From contig JACQXX010000104.1 of NCBI GenBank assembly GCA_016208495.1, positions 1 to 64,000 of the forward strand: a stretch of 64,000 bases of DNA, read 5' to 3'. Source of the DNA: Acidobacteriota bacterium. GTDB taxonomy: Bacteria; Acidobacteriota; Blastocatellia; Chloracidobacteriales; Chloracidobacteriaceae. Below the pieces are notes generated by a model. The model searched no databases, was not told the origin of the DNA, and was given only the letters and a program-made list of their open reading frames with translations. The position numbers were made by a program, and so were the translations under genes. Shown one piece after another: positions 9,271-18,792 of this stretch. The stretch's first letter is position 1. Every line of letters begins with the position of its first letter.

Positions 9271-9342
9271 GTGCAGGTGGGGGTTGGGGTACGGTGTGGT
9301 TTCTTATTCAAAAAACTGTAACGGTGATGCCAGTTATGGCTC

Positions 9343-10722
9343 TCACGATTTGCTCCCTTCACCACTTACACTGAGCAGTCCTTTATCCAAAAGGACATCA
9401 ATCACAAAATAAATTACAAAATCACAGTACGGAACCTCGCCCTGCAGGTTGGCGATGGAAGATCCGTGTTTTATTCGCTCCCAAATGACCTGAGCTGCTT
9501 TTTCATGCATGGACTCAGTCCAGGTCAACGACGGAGTGCCTGGAATGTACTTCAAATGGGGATCTGGATGCTTCAACTTGAGCTGACGCAGTTCATCCTG
9601 CATGCGAACCGCTTCGAGCAACAGGTTAAATCCGGGTAAATGAATTGTTCCTTGAGGGGCGCCGGAATCAGGTGGGGCACCTTCCTGAAAGGTAAAGCTG
9701 CCGTGATATTCAGACTGAAAAAGCTGATAAAACGCCTCTTCCCCGTTGAGCACTCCACAGCGGGTATAGACCACCCTGCCATTCACCAGGTGAATGGTGG
9801 CGGCTGGCATTTCAATGTCATCCGATGAAGCCCACAGTCCTGAATGGGCAAAACCCACTTCAAGTGCGGTCACGCTCAAGACGCCGGTTTGACGGGATTG
9901 AATCAGCGTTTGAATGACCGTGGCCAGGTCGAAAAAGTTGAGATTTCCCTGTAACCGTTTATATGAATGGGTTTGCAGCTTTTTATAGGTGCTGTCGAGT
10001 TGGCGTGCCAGTGCCGTGCAGACAGCCAGAGCAAACTCTGGAACGGTTAAAATCAGAGTCCGGAAAACAGATTGGGTCAATTTCAACATCACGGCGCCTT
10101 CTGGAATCCGGGCGGCAGAGTGGTGGGTGGCCCCATCCAGTAAAATGGCCGAGGCACCCAAAACGTCCCCGCTTCCAAGATACGTCGCCAGATCCAGCTC
10201 GCCAGTTTCGTTGTTGTCACGCCAAACCTCGACCACACCCGATTTAATCACATACAGATATTCGCATGCCTGACCAACCCGAAACAGGTAGCTGCCTGCC
10301 GGGTAGATTTCAACCATACCGGCAGCCAGGATCATTGACAGGTGTTCGTGGCTTAAACCTCCGAAATAGCGTGAGTTTTGCAGAAAATCAATTTCTTCAG
10401 TTTCAGAAACAATGACCTGCACCCGCATCGCCGGGCCGCCAATTCCAAGTTCAATCAAATCATGGTTGGCCAGTTCGATTTGCCCATTCACGCGCTGGCC
10501 GTTGACAAAGGTGCCGTTCCGGCTGCCTAAATCATAGAGCACAAGGTGGTTTCCTTCGCGCCGGAACTCAGCGTGCTGACGGGAAGCGACCCGATCAGTG
10601 GCGGTGGCATCACCAATGCGAATGTCACTTTCCACACCACGACCAACATGGATGACTGGCAATGTATATTCTTCAACCTGACCTTCCCGACTCCCATTCA
10701 AATGGGTGAAGATGATTTTCAT
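9343..10722 (-). CDS. FHA - cyclic-nucleotide-binding - DUF4388 signalling protein
   Basis: This is a cytoplasmic regulatory protein of about 459 residues. Residues 1-100 are an FHA domain that reads phosphothreonine (VGRGVESDIRIGD, SRQHAEF, DLGSRNGTFVNG). Residues about 115-245 are a cNMP-binding-like domain (PAGSYLFRVGQACEYLYVIKSGVVEVW, in part). A C-terminal DUF4388 (PATAN) domain starts near LQGNLNFFDLATVIQ. No DNA-binding or catalytic domain is seen, so it probably scaffolds a phosphorylation-dependent response. The frame extends 21 codons upstream, but GAGGGGCAGC precedes the ATG at 10722 and the FHA domain starts there. Confidence 0.88.
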   Translation of the reverse strand: MKIIFTHLNGSREGQVEEYTLPVIHVGRGVESDIRIGDATATDRVASRQHAEFRREGNHLVLYDLGSRNGTFVNGQRVNGQIELANHDLIELGIGGPAMRVQVIVSETEEIDFLQNSRYFGGLSHEHLSMILAAGMVEIYPAGSYLFRVGQACEYLYVIKSGVVEVWRDNNETGELDLATYLGSGDVLGASAILLDGATHHSAARIPEGAVMLKLTQSVFRTLILTVPEFALAVCTALARQLDSTYKKLQTHSYKRLQGNLNFFDLATVIQTLIQSRQTGVLSVTALEVGFAHSGLWASSDDIEMPAATIHLVNGRVVYTRCGVLNGEEAFYQLFQSEYHGSFTFQEGAPPDSGAPQGTIHLPGFNLLLEAVRMQDELRQLKLKHPDPHLKYIPGTPSLTWTESMHEKAAQVIWERIKHGSSIANLQGEVPYCDFVIYFVIDVLLDKGLLSVSGEGSKS

Positions 10723-10785
10723 GCTGCCCCTCGCACAAATGATTGCCTGGTTCTTTCTTTTTGAAACTCCCCGCGCCAAAAACAC

Positions 10786-11287
10786 TGAAGAGGCTGAAGA
10801 GGTGAGTGGAACGCCATTTCAGGGGAGGTGCTGGATGAACTGCTGTTCAAGTGTATCAAATCTAATCCAAAAACAGCCGAGATTTTTTTGCCGCTTATCA
10901 CAGTACCAGGACAGAAATTATTTTACCCCTGATAAGAAAACCGCCTACTTTCTAATCACACCGGATTTCAATCAAACAACTCAGAATGAATTTTCACCAC
11001 ACTGTTGTAAAAAAATTTCCTGACTTTGAAAGAATTTCCCACCATATTTGAAAGAATAACTGCCTTTTCGTTGGTACAGACCATTAGGGTATCCAACCTC
11101 ATCATTTCTATTTTTCTGATATAACCCCTTATGAAAGAATACTTTAGTCGAGCAGATCATTAAATATCCGTAGAACTGTCTCGATTTTTCTGGAACTGGC
11201 ATATCAGTTGCACGTGTATATGACATATCTCTTCAACGCAACACCTCCAACTTCGAACTTGAAAGAATAATTATAAGGAAGGTTTTT
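10786..11287. other. AT-rich intergenic stretch with four TGAAAGAAT copies
   Basis: About 500 bp without a convincing gene. The motif TGAAAGAAT(A/T) occurs on the plus strand near 11026, 11048, 11131 and 11260, the last just before the small ORF at 11288. The open frames here show no recognisable coding features. The last copy sits about 15 bp before an AAGGAAGG ribosome-binding site. Confidence 0.5.
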
Positions 11288-11515
11288 ATGGCTAACGCAA
11301 TTGCATCACTGTTTTTACTGGCATTTATCGGCATTTGGGGCGTGATTGGTGTGGCATTTATCATTCGCGGCCTGTGGTTGAGTCTCGGGTTGGAATCGCC
11401 AACCTCGATTGACTGGTCACAGTTCAACATTGCGAAAAATCTCTTTGCGAATCCTCAGTATTTTGACGTCATCAGCGCGTTCAGCCGCGTCAGCGCCCGA
11501 TTGATGAGTTTTTAA
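11288..11515 (+). CDS. Small predicted membrane protein
   Basis: This 75-residue protein has one strongly hydrophobic segment (residues 5-30, LFLLAFIGIWGVIGVAFIIRGLW) and a short soluble tail. AAGGAAGG six bases before the ATG is the best ribosome-binding site in this region and is the main reason to call it real. No family was recognised. It stands alone upstream of the SRP RNA gene, and no function can be assigned. Confidence 0.55.
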   Translation: MANAIASLFLLAFIGIWGVIGVAFIIRGLWLSLGLESPTSIDWSQFNIAKNLFANPQYFDVISAFSRVSARLMSF

Positions 11516-11592
11516 TCTTGGGCTAAACGCTGGCAATAAAGTGGCAACTTGAAGTTCCGCACATAGTGACTAAAGGATGAAAAAACTTTTAG

Positions 11593-11622
11593 TTGACAGA
11601 AACCCCGGTTTCGACGTATAGT
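11593..11622 (+). promoter_or_regulatory. Sigma-70-type promoter of the SRP RNA gene
   Basis: TTGACA at 11593-11598 and TATAGT at 11617-11622 are separated by 18 bp. A GC-rich GTGCGCG discriminator follows, as in stable-RNA promoters. Transcription would start near 11629, about 30 nt before the conserved SRP RNA body. Confidence 0.8.
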
Positions 11623-11660
11623 GCGCGACTTGCTCATAACTTAATAGAGTGAGTACGTAT

Positions 11661-11766
11661 CAGGCCCTCAGGTCCTGCACGTTTGTAAGCTTGCGAACTC
11701 CGCCAGGGTCGGAAGACAGCAACGGTAGTAAGTCTTATGAAGTGTGTGGGGTAACTTGAGGGCCTG
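11661..11766 (+). ncRNA. ffs: 4.5S RNA, signal recognition particle RNA (small type)
   Basis: This is the RNA of the signal recognition particle, which binds Ffh and targets nascent membrane proteins. The apical core is recognisable: GTCGGAAGACAGCAACGG-like sequence with the GGAA tetraloop, flanked by GAACTCCGCCAG. The ends CAGGCCCTCAGG and TTGAGGGCCTG pair to close a single long hairpin of about 106 nt. A T-run (GGCCCTTTTT) follows directly and fits a terminator. It sits directly upstream of dnaX, a common arrangement. The exact 5' end is inferred from the closing stem; the primary transcript probably starts near 11629. Confidence 0.95.
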
Positions 11767-11911
11767 GCCCTTTTTCGGGGCACAATTTCCCTCCTTGTCA
11801 TTCCTCCCGTTGCAAATTCAGTTTCAAAATATCCCCAGTTGCAGTATTTTGCGGTGTTCAACATAACTCCACCACTCATCCTCGACACATTCACGCTGAG
11901 GCGCAGAATTT

Positions 11912-14008
11912 ATGTCCTATCAGGTCATTGCCCGCAAATGGCGGCCCCAGGCATTTGAAGAAGTTACCGGGCAGGAAGCCATCACCCGGACGCTCCGCAA
12001 TGCCATCACTGGGAATCGGTTGCACCATGCTTTTTTATTTGCCGGCCCACGTGGCGTCGGCAAAACCACCACCGCCCGCCTGCTGGCCAAAGCCCTCAAT
12101 TGCCAGTCTGGACCAACCGCCACCCCCTGTGGCCAGTGCCCATCCTGCCTGGAAGTCACCAACGGGAACTCGATTGACGTGCTTGAAATTGACGCCGCTT
12201 CCCACACCGGCGTTGACAATATTCGGGATGTCATTATCAGCACGGTGGCTAATCGGCCCGCCCGCGACCGATACAAGATCTTCATCATTGACGAAGTTCA
12301 CATGCTGTCAATCAGTGCCTTCAATGCGCTCCTCAAGACGCTTGAAGAACCGCCATCGCACGTGATCTTCATCATGGCCACCACCGAACTGCACAAAGTG
12401 CCCGAAACGATTCTTTCACGGTGCCAGCAGTTTGAATTTCGAACCATCAGCACTGAAAAAATTGCCGAACGCCTTCGCCTGATTGGTCAGGCTGAACACA
12501 TCACCATTTCCCAGGATGCCCTGTTGCGGATTGCTTCAGCGGGTCGCGGCAGCATGCGCGACGCCCAATCCGCGTTTGATCAGGTGATTGCCTTTACCGG
12601 GACGACGATTGAAGAAAAGGATGTGCTGGCTTCATTGGGGATGATTGGACCGCAGTTTGTCGGCCAGGTGATTGATGCCCTGGTGGCCCGCGACGGCAAA
12701 CACATGCTCACGCTGGTGGATGAACTGGTGCGCACCGGATATGACCTGCGGCAATTCTTGCACGAAGTCATGACCTATCTGCGGCATATGCTTGTCTTTC
12801 AAGCGGCAGGTGCTGACTCGGAACTCCTCCCGGTTTCTGAAAGTGAAGGCCGTCAGATCGAGCAGCATGCCCGCACTTTTTCAAGCGAAGATCTGGTCCG
12901 GTTTTTCACGCTCCTCACCGACGTTGAGCAATCCCTGCGCACCGCCCCTGAACCACGCTTTCAGTTGGAATTTGGGCTGGTCAAATTGACCCAACTGGCA
13001 CATCTCAAAAGCCTTGAAACACTCCTGGCCCAGCTTGAAAAACTGATTGGAACTGGGGGGATGCCGTCACCGGCACCATCCACGCCGCCAACACCAGCAT
13101 CTCCTTCTGGAAGTGGAGGGCGCGGCCCGGCAGCACCATCCGGCAGTCGCGGGAATCCGCCGCCAGCCCCATCGCGACCATTGCCACCGCCTCGACCACA
13201 GTTTTCTGGTACTTCAGCCATACCTGTTGCCCCGCCGCAGTTTTCCGCGGGGTCAACGCCACCGCCAGCACCGCCGCGTCCAACTTTTACGCCACCATCG
13301 CTTCCGCCCGAAATTACCAACCGGATCCCGGTGGCCCAAACGGCTCGACCCGCTTTGGCGCCAACCGTAGCTCCCGCCGCAATAGCGCCCAGCCCATCAG
13401 ATGAGCCCTCAACACCGAATCTGCCACCCTGGATGGATGATCTGACAGCCCCACCACCAGAACCGCCAGATGATTTTGACGAATCACCGACGTTGTTGCC
13501 CCCCCCAACACAAGCGAACTCAGGTGTCCGAGGTACTCAACCACCACCGGTGCGTCCTCCCCTTTCGCTGGTTGCCACACCTGATCAACCTGTATCCCGG
13601 CTTGATTTAAAAGCCGAAGGCGCCCTCGAAATCTTGCGTGATCGCCTGAGCGCGGAATTTGAAACATCCAAAAAACCGCTGCTGCTCATGACGCTCGATA
13701 AAATGGTGCGAGTTGAGTTGGATGGCACTGAAGTCGGTTTGATTTTGCCGCCAGATGCCGTTGAAGCCCACAAACAGCTTTCACTGCCGCCCAACCTGAT
13801 GGCCCTCCAGGATGCACTCCGGCGAATTACCGGCATGCCGTATCGTCCCCGGATTAAGTTCGAGAAAACTGCTGCCAGTCGTCCAACGGCCCTCTCAGAG
13901 TCAGATGTGACCGCTTCACGGTCGCGACATCAGGCAGAAAGCGATCCGGTCGTTCAGGCATTGCTCCAAACATTTCGCGGCGAACTGACACAGGTGAAGC
14001 CGGGCTGA
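11912..14008 (+). CDS. dnaX: DNA polymerase III subunits gamma/tau
   Basis: DnaX is the clamp-loader ATPase that loads the sliding clamp and links the core polymerases. The protein has 698 residues. Its start is the standard [21 protein letters not shown]. Walker A is [11 protein letters not shown] (about 46-56), followed by a four-cysteine zinc module (CQSG...CGQCPSC), Walker [11 protein letters not shown] and the AAA+ lid and collar regions to about residue 380. Residues about 390-560 are a long Pro-rich linker, and the tau-like C-terminal domain follows. I see no clear A-rich slippery sequence with a downstream stem, so a short gamma form by frameshifting is not supported. The dispersed repeat follows the stop. 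Confidence 0.96.
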   Translation: MSYQVIARKWRPQAFEEVTGQEAITRTLRNAITGNRLHHAFLFAGPRGVGKTTTARLLAKALNCQSGPTATPCGQCPSCLEVTNGNSIDVLEIDAASHTGVDNIRDVIISTVANRPARDRYKIFIIDEVHMLSISAFNALLKTLEEPPSHVIFIMATTELHKVPETILSRCQQFEFRTISTEKIAERLRLIGQAEHITISQDALLRIASAGRGSMRDAQSAFDQVIAFTGTTIEEKDVLASLGMIGPQFVGQVIDALVARDGKHMLTLVDELVRTGYDLRQFLHEVMTYLRHMLVFQAAGADSELLPVSESEGRQIEQHARTFSSEDLVRFFTLLTDVEQSLRTAPEPRFQLEFGLVKLTQLAHLKSLETLLAQLEKLIGTGGMPSPAPSTPPTPASPSGSGGRGPAAPSGSRGNPPPAPSRPLPPPRPQFSGTSAIPVAPPQFSAGSTPPPAPPRPTFTPPSLPPEITNRIPVAQTARPALAPTVAPAAIAPSPSDEPSTPNLPPWMDDLTAPPPEPPDDFDESPTLLPPPTQANSGVRGTQPPPVRPPLSLVATPDQPVSRLDLKAEGALEILRDRLSAEFETSKKPLLLMTLDKMVRVELDGTEVGLILPPDAVEAHKQLSLPPNLMALQDALRRITGMPYRPRIKFEKTAASRPTALSESDVTASRSRHQAESDPVVQALLQTFRGELTQVKPG

Positions 14009-14213
14009 AAATCAGGGCTGAAGACGTCGGGCTCAGGGCAATCGAAGGGATAAGGGATGAAGGCTGAGGGATGAAATAAAACCAATTCTTCAGCCCGATG
14101 TCTTCAGCCCTCAGCCCCAAGCCCTGAGCCCTGGTTTTCTCAGCCCCGAGCTTGCGAGTCTTCAACCCCAAGCCCTGAGCCCTGGTTTTCTCAGCCCGAT
14201 GTCTTCAGTTCTA
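14009..14213. repeat. Dispersed GGGCTGAAG/GGGATGA repeat, copy 1
   Basis: This copy carries the shared core GGCAATCGAAGGGATAAGGG, GGGATGAAATAAAACCA and ATTCTTCAGCCCGATGTC, flanked by GGGCTGAAGAC and its complement, so the whole unit can fold back. A duplicated tail (CCAAGCCCTGAGCCCTGG) follows. It sits right after dnaX. Related copies lie at 19707, 47897 and 48582. Confidence 0.85.
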
Positions 14214-14239
14214 ACTCTTTTTGAAAGGACTTCCCCCCA

Positions 14240-14737
14240 ATGCGAACCTGTTTGATTCGTCTCTTTCTCTTTTGTGGAGTGATGATTCTGGCATCCATAC
14301 CGACAATGGCTCAGGACACACCCAAAGCTGAAATTTTTGCCGGCTACTCAGCTGCTCGATTTGCCAATCGCGGTGATTATTTGAGTGGTTTTTCGGTTTC
14401 GATCAACGGAAATTTCACAAAATCAGTTGGTGTGGTGGCTGACTTTGGCACCTATTTTAAGAATAATGACCAGATCTATAACTTTATGGCTGGGCCACGG
14501 TTTTCTTACCGCACATCCTCGCGGGTGACGCCGTTTGCACAAATCCTGGCAGGAGTGGTCGCCCCAGAGCCAGCTTTCACCATGGCAATTGGCGGGGGCA
14601 TTGATATTAAACTCAATGAACACATTGCCTTTCGCGCAGTTCAGGCAGAGTACCTGTTCCTTCGCGGAGGGGAAAACGCCACCAATCACAATGCCCGCAT
14701 TTCAACCGGAATTGTCTTTCGCTTTGGAAAACTCTGA
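14240..14737 (+). CDS. Outer-membrane beta-barrel protein (OmpA-like N-terminal barrel)
   Basis: This 165-residue exported protein has residues 1-24 as a signal peptide (LIRLFLFCGVMILASIPTMA, cut before QD). The rest shows alternating hydrophobic/polar strands, starting KAEIFAGYSAARF and ending in an aromatic-rich final strand (ISTGIVFRFGKL), typical of eight-stranded barrels. GFSVSINGNFTKSVGVVADF is a typical strand pair. GAAAGGACTT precedes the ATG and supports the start. It is followed at once by a GGGTTCC heptamer array. It probably sits in the outer membrane; ligand and role are unknown. Confidence 0.8.
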   Translation: MRTCLIRLFLFCGVMILASIPTMAQDTPKAEIFAGYSAARFANRGDYLSGFSVSINGNFTKSVGVVADFGTYFKNNDQIYNFMAGPRFSYRTSSRVTPFAQILAGVVAPEPAFTMAIGGGIDIKLNEHIAFRAVQAEYLFLRGGENATNHNARISTGIVFRFGKL

Positions 14738-14743
14738 AAAACT

Positions 14744-14797
14744 GGGTTCCGGGTTCCGGGTTCCGGGTTCCGGGTTCCGGGTTCCGGGTTCCGGGTT
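14744..14797. repeat. Heptamer array (GGGTTCC)n, about 8 units
   Basis: This tandem 7-bp array begins seven bases after the stop of the barrel gene. Its unit is the complement of the array before proS (GGAACCC). It ends in TTTTCGAAATCTAG, sequence also found (as GTTTTCGAAATTTATG) beside the array near 54130. Confidence 0.93.
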
Positions 14798-14897
14798 TTC
14801 GAAATCTAGTGCCAAAGACCAAGTCTTCTGGCCTCAGCTTACAGCCATCAGCCAGCAAGAGTACAAATCCTGATAAATCAAAGCTTTCATCTTCATA

Positions 14898-17819
14898 ATG
14901 GCTTCACTTGCTTTACCTCAACCACAATCCGACCGCAAACAAATCACCCATCAAACCAGCCTGCTCTATGCGGCTCAATTAACTGGAACTGGTCTCAACT
15001 TTGCCACGACCTTCCTCCTTGCCCGATGGATGGGTGTTGATAATTTCAGTCTGTTTACCTTCTGTTCGGCTTCGATTCTCACCTTTGTCAGCCTGTTTTT
15101 TGAATTTGGAATGTTCTCGGCTGGCGCCCGACTCCTCGCGATCAGTAAGGACGAAACTGAAGAAAATGAAGTACTTGGCGCACTACTGATCCTTGGGTTG
15201 GGACTTGGACTGGCCATGGCGGTGTTTATCGGCGTAGCGGCCCCGTTTATTGATCAGATTTTTCGGGTACAGGTCCGGGGAATGCTCTGGGCGTGTTTGC
15301 CGCTGGTTTTGTTTATTCCGCTTCAATTTCTGCTCGAATCAGCCTGTCAGGGGAACAACCGCATTTCGTCCTTGGGGCTGTTTCGCATTGCACTCCCTGG
15401 GTTGACGTTTCTGGGAGCGGCTTTGGTGTTTGCTTTCTTTCAACTCACGCCCTTTGGAGCCCTTCTGGCAACCAATGCTGGGGCCGCCGCTGCCTGTTTG
15501 CTGGTCATTGCCTTTCTTCGCCCTTCGTTTCACAACCTGCAACCCCATTTGCATGCGATTTTGGATGAAACACGCCGGTTTGGGATTGATGTCTACCTTG
15601 GCCGGGTCACCGCAATTGCCTCACAACGAACCGACGGACTTTTAATTCCTTATTATATTGGCTATGCCCCGCTTGGGTTTTACACGATTGGCAAAAGCAT
15701 TGCCGATTCGTTGATTATCAATTTTTCGCGGGCACTGGCGGTGACCAGATTTCGGAGTTTTGCCCGGTCACACGAAGTCTCCAATGCGGTACTGGTTTGG
15801 AATTTTCTGCTGTTACTTATTGCTGGAACTGGTTTGATCCTGGTTGCGCCATTTCTGCTCAATCGCTTTTTACCGCAATATATCCAAAGTGCAGATTTGC
15901 TGGTTCCGTTTGTCGTGGGGAGCATTCTCGGGGGCTTGTTGCAGCCATACAATCTCTTTCTGGCAGCCCACGGACGTGGCGGCGAACTCCGCAATATTTC
16001 CATGTTTGTCGGGGTGTTTTACCTCGTAGCCCTGGTACTCGTCATTCCGTGGTTTGGGCTGTCTGGCGCAGCCTGGGTGATTGCGGCAGTCGCTGGACTC
16101 AACTTTATTTTGCACCGCCAGCATTATCTCGATCTGCAACGCGAGCGCATCACCACTGGCGAGATTCCACTCCGGGTCGTGGTGATCAACCTGTCGGGAG
16201 ATACCCGGCATGCCAGAGCCTGGGCGGAATCACTGACCCCCAACGTTGAATTGAGACTGATTGATAAAGCCAAACTCCGGGAGGATTCAAAACTCAACTG
16301 GATTCGGCGGTTGCGCCAAACGCCGTGTGACCTGTTTGCGATTTACTGTGACCGGCTTGAATGGCAAACCTTGCGCATCCCGATGCTTCTGTTTGGGTTA
16401 CTGGCTGGCGCTCGAACCTGTTTGATCGTTGATTCCGCCGGAAAAGAATTGCGCCGCTCGGCCCTGGCCGTTGCCTTATGGGAAATTCCACACCTGGCAC
16501 TTGAGGTGTGTGGTGGCGCCTTTCTGATTGGGATCTCGTGGGCATTGACTCGCTATCTCGAACTTGAATGCCGGATGGCCCAATCCAAAACTTCCCCCAA
16601 TTCCCCATCAAATACTCCTCATTCTCCGGCCTCGATCCCCAAATCGCTGCTTTTTATCCGGACAACGCCCACAAGCGGGGCCCAAACCGGTGGCGCCACC
16701 AGCCATATTTCGGGGTTTACCCAGGGGGCAACATCGCTTGGAGTGAAAGTTCGATTCCTTTCCAATGACAGCATTTCGGGAGTGCATCCAGAGGTCACGC
16801 CGGTAAAAATTCTCTGGCCCTCTGGATTCTTTTCGGCTCATCGCGTCTTGTTTGAACTGTGGAACAACCTGGTCTTTACCATTCGGTCCATTGACGAAGT
16901 CAAAAGCGACCCGCCGGACTTTCTTTACCAACGCTATAGCCGGTTTAACTGGTCAGGGGTTGTTCTGTCACTCTCGACGGGGATTCCATTGCTACTTGAG
17001 TACAACGGATCTGAAGTCTGGATTGGCAAATATTGGGATGACGTCCAGTTGCTCTGGCTGCTCGAAGCCTTTGAAATGTTGAATTTACAGGCAGCATCCA
17101 CCGTGTTTGTCGTCTCTGAAGTCGAACGCCAGAACCTGCTTGAGCGCCAAATCCCTGACAGCAAAATCCTGGTTAATCCGAATGGTGTCAATCCGGATGT
17201 TTTTCACTCAAACTGTGGAGGGTCAGCCGTTCGGCAGCAACTTGGGCTTGAGAAGCAGGTTGTGGTTGGATTTGTCGGAACCTTTGGCCCGTGGCATGGA
17301 GTCGAAGTCATTGCCAAAGCGGCAACGCTCTTGCCGTCAGATTCTCCATTGCACTTTGTGATGATTGGCGAAGGTGCCCTCAAGAGCACGGTTGAAGAAC
17401 AGGTCCAGAAAACCGGGGTTTCCCATCGCTTTACATTTACCGGACGCATTGGCCACAACAAAGTGGCGGCCTATCTCGACGCCTGTGACATTCTCGTGTC
17501 GCCACAGGTTCAGCGGGAAGATGGTGGCGAGTTTTTTGGCTCCCCAACCAAACTTTTTGAATATATGGCCATGGAAAAAGGCGTGATTGCCAGTCGGGTG
17601 GGTCAAATTGGCCAGATCCTCGAACACGAGAAAACAGCCCTTCTGGTCCCTCCCGGAGATGCCCAGGCTCTGGCTGACGCCTGTGAGCGCCTGGCTCGGA
17701 ACCCCCAATTTTGCCATGAGTTAGGTCGTGCCGCCCGCCAGGTGGTTTCTGGAACTTATACCTGGAAACATAATGCTCAACGGGTCCTGGATCGCGCCGC
17801 CATCATTTGCCAATACTAA
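14898..17819 (+). CDS. Fusion: polysaccharide flippase (Wzx-like) + GT4 glycosyltransferase
   Basis: This 973-residue protein has two parts normally encoded separately. Residues about 15-415 contain some 12 hydrophobic helices and look like an MOP-superfamily O-antigen/polysaccharide flippase. Residues about 420-560 form an unassigned soluble linker domain with one hydrophobic patch. Residues about 580-973 are a GT-B family 4 glycosyltransferase: the N-lobe opens with SLLFIRTTPTSGAQTGGATS, and the C-lobe has GFVGTFGPWHGV and the E-x7-E-like region GGEFFGSPTKLFEYMAMEKG near residue 875. The frame is unbroken and no internal start stands out. It plausibly couples addition of a sugar to export of a lipid-linked glycan. 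The joint role is inferred. Confidence 0.9.
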   Translation: MASLALPQPQSDRKQITHQTSLLYAAQLTGTGLNFATTFLLARWMGVDNFSLFTFCSASILTFVSLFFEFGMFSAGARLLAISKDETEENEVLGALLILGLGLGLAMAVFIGVAAPFIDQIFRVQVRGMLWACLPLVLFIPLQFLLESACQGNNRISSLGLFRIALPGLTFLGAALVFAFFQLTPFGALLATNAGAAAACLLVIAFLRPSFHNLQPHLHAILDETRRFGIDVYLGRVTAIASQRTDGLLIPYYIGYAPLGFYTIGKSIADSLIINFSRALAVTRFRSFARSHEVSNAVLVWNFLLLLIAGTGLILVAPFLLNRFLPQYIQSADLLVPFVVGSILGGLLQPYNLFLAAHGRGGELRNISMFVGVFYLVALVLVIPWFGLSGAAWVIAAVAGLNFILHRQHYLDLQRERITTGEIPLRVVVINLSGDTRHARAWAESLTPNVELRLIDKAKLREDSKLNWIRRLRQTPCDLFAIYCDRLEWQTLRIPMLLFGLLAGARTCLIVDSAGKELRRSALAVALWEIPHLALEVCGGAFLIGISWALTRYLELECRMAQSKTSPNSPSNTPHSPASIPKSLLFIRTTPTSGAQTGGATSHISGFTQGATSLGVKVRFLSNDSISGVHPEVTPVKILWPSGFFSAHRVLFELWNNLVFTIRSIDEVKSDPPDFLYQRYSRFNWSGVVLSLSTGIPLLLEYNGSEVWIGKYWDDVQLLWLLEAFEMLNLQAASTVFVVSEVERQNLLERQIPDSKILVNPNGVNPDVFHSNCGGSAVRQQLGLEKQVVVGFVGTFGPWHGVEVIAKAATLLPSDSPLHFVMIGEGALKSTVEEQVQKTGVSHRFTFTGRIGHNKVAAYLDACDILVSPQVQREDGGEFFGSPTKLFEYMAMEKGVIASRVGQIGQILEHEKTALLVPPGDAQALADACERLARNPQFCHELGRAARQVVSGTYTWKHNAQRVLDRAAIICQY

Positions 17820-18318
17820 AAAAAATGCGACAAAGCGAATTCCAGAGCGGAATTCATTTTGTCGCGAAACGATCCAAACAAGAAACGTTGACCAGAGAAA
17901 TCAGCCTGTTTTTCAGACGCAAGGTGAGGCAATCATCGAAAGCCAGCGATCCAGCCCATCTGAACCAAAGTCAATCTCATCTCTGAATGTCAGCTCAAGC
18001 GGAGCTATCGTAACGAAAAGAAAAATGAACATGTTGGCGATTTATCCCGTCTGGTGATATAGACGTGACCTGAATTGTTTTCTTCCGTAATTCCAATCTG
18101 AAATTCAGCATTGTTTGCTTACGCCAGTCAGTCGTCAGTCGTTTACTCCGATTATTTGATTGAATTACTTGACTGTTTTCGAAGACACGCGTTTCATTCC
18201 AAATTGATATTCTTTGCTTTTTCGGCAACCAAACCCCAGTCATCCAACCAGACCATATTCTACCCATCCAGCCACCTTGTTGTCGGCGGGACCAATTTTT
18301 CCAGCAGGAGGTTAAGCG
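17820..18318. other. Intergenic stretch with a strong hairpin at its start
   Basis: About 500 bp without a convincing gene. Apart from the hairpin at 17827-17865 I see an AT-rich region with the heptamer-like CAGTCAGTCGTCAGTCG near 18125. Open frames on both strands have no recognisable features. CAGCAGGAGGTTAAGCG at 18301-18317 is the ribosome-binding site of the next gene. Confidence 0.5.
17827..17865. terminator. Hairpin after the flippase-GT gene
   Basis: Arms GCGACAAAGCGAATTCC and GGAATTCATTTTGTCGC pair at 15 of 17 positions around AGAGC, starting eight bases after the stop codon. A-runs on the left side would give a U-run on the opposite strand, so it may act bidirectionally. Function is inferred. 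Confidence 0.65.
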
Positions 18319-18792
18319 ATGCGCCGGAATAGAATTTTGTCCCACTTATGTCTTCAATATCTGCCAGTGGTTGGCAGTCTCCTGGTCATCGCGACACTGT
18401 TCTCAACGGTTCAGGCTCAAAATCGCGCGGCACGCCATGGCCAGATCCATATCGAATGGAAGGATCAGCACACCAAACAACCAATTGAAAAAGGGAGGGT
18501 TGAAATTTGTCCGCTGTCAGAAGGGCCGGGGATTATCCTCGAAACTGACTCCAAAGGTCGGGCATCGCATATCAGACTGCCGGAAGGTGGGTATGTCGTG
18601 TTTCTGTTTCGGGATGGATATGCGCCGGTTGAGATAACGGATGTCGTGGTTGAAGATCATTATCCGGTCCGGGTCTATGTGAAATCACTGAATGCCGAAG
18701 AAGCTCCCTACAAGCGAAAACTCATCCGCTATCAACGCTCTCAAGTCCAAACCGACAGCAGCGAAATCCGAACTATTATGCGCAGCCAGTGA
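18319..18792 (+). CDS. Exported protein with carboxypeptidase-regulatory-like fold
   Basis: This 157-residue exported protein has residues 1-34 as a signal peptide (LPVVGSLLVIATLFSTVQAQ). The mature part GQIHIEWKDQHTKQPIEKGRVEI, then DSKGRASHIRLPEGGYVVFLF, resembles a small transthyretin-like beta-sandwich of the carboxypeptidase regulatory type, with its usual 'D-x-x-G-x' and 'P-x-G-x-Y' features. AGGAGG eight bases upstream is a perfect ribosome-binding site. No enzymatic domain is attached. It likely acts as a binding module in the periplasm or on the surface; no partner is visible. Confidence 0.7.
   Translation: MRRNRILSHLCLQYLPVVGSLLVIATLFSTVQAQNRAARHGQIHIEWKDQHTKQPIEKGRVEICPLSEGPGIILETDSKGRASHIRLPEGGYVVFLFRDGYAPVEITDVVVEDHYPVRVYVKSLNAEEAPYKRKLIRYQRSQVQTDSSEIRTIMRSQ

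Noticed and set aside
10981-11226. Minus-strand 81-residue ORF in the AT-rich spacer
   Set aside because: It has no ribosome-binding site, an odd composition and no recognisable features; it is more likely chance.
13660-13680. A-run in dnaX as a programmed frameshift site for gamma
   Set aside because: Only six A residues, late in the gene, and no downstream stem-loop or near stop in the alternative frame.
17995-18345. Minus-strand 116-residue ORF overlapping the exported-protein start
   Set aside because: It overlaps a better-supported gene with a perfect AGGAGG, and its protein is Trp/Arg-rich without domain character.
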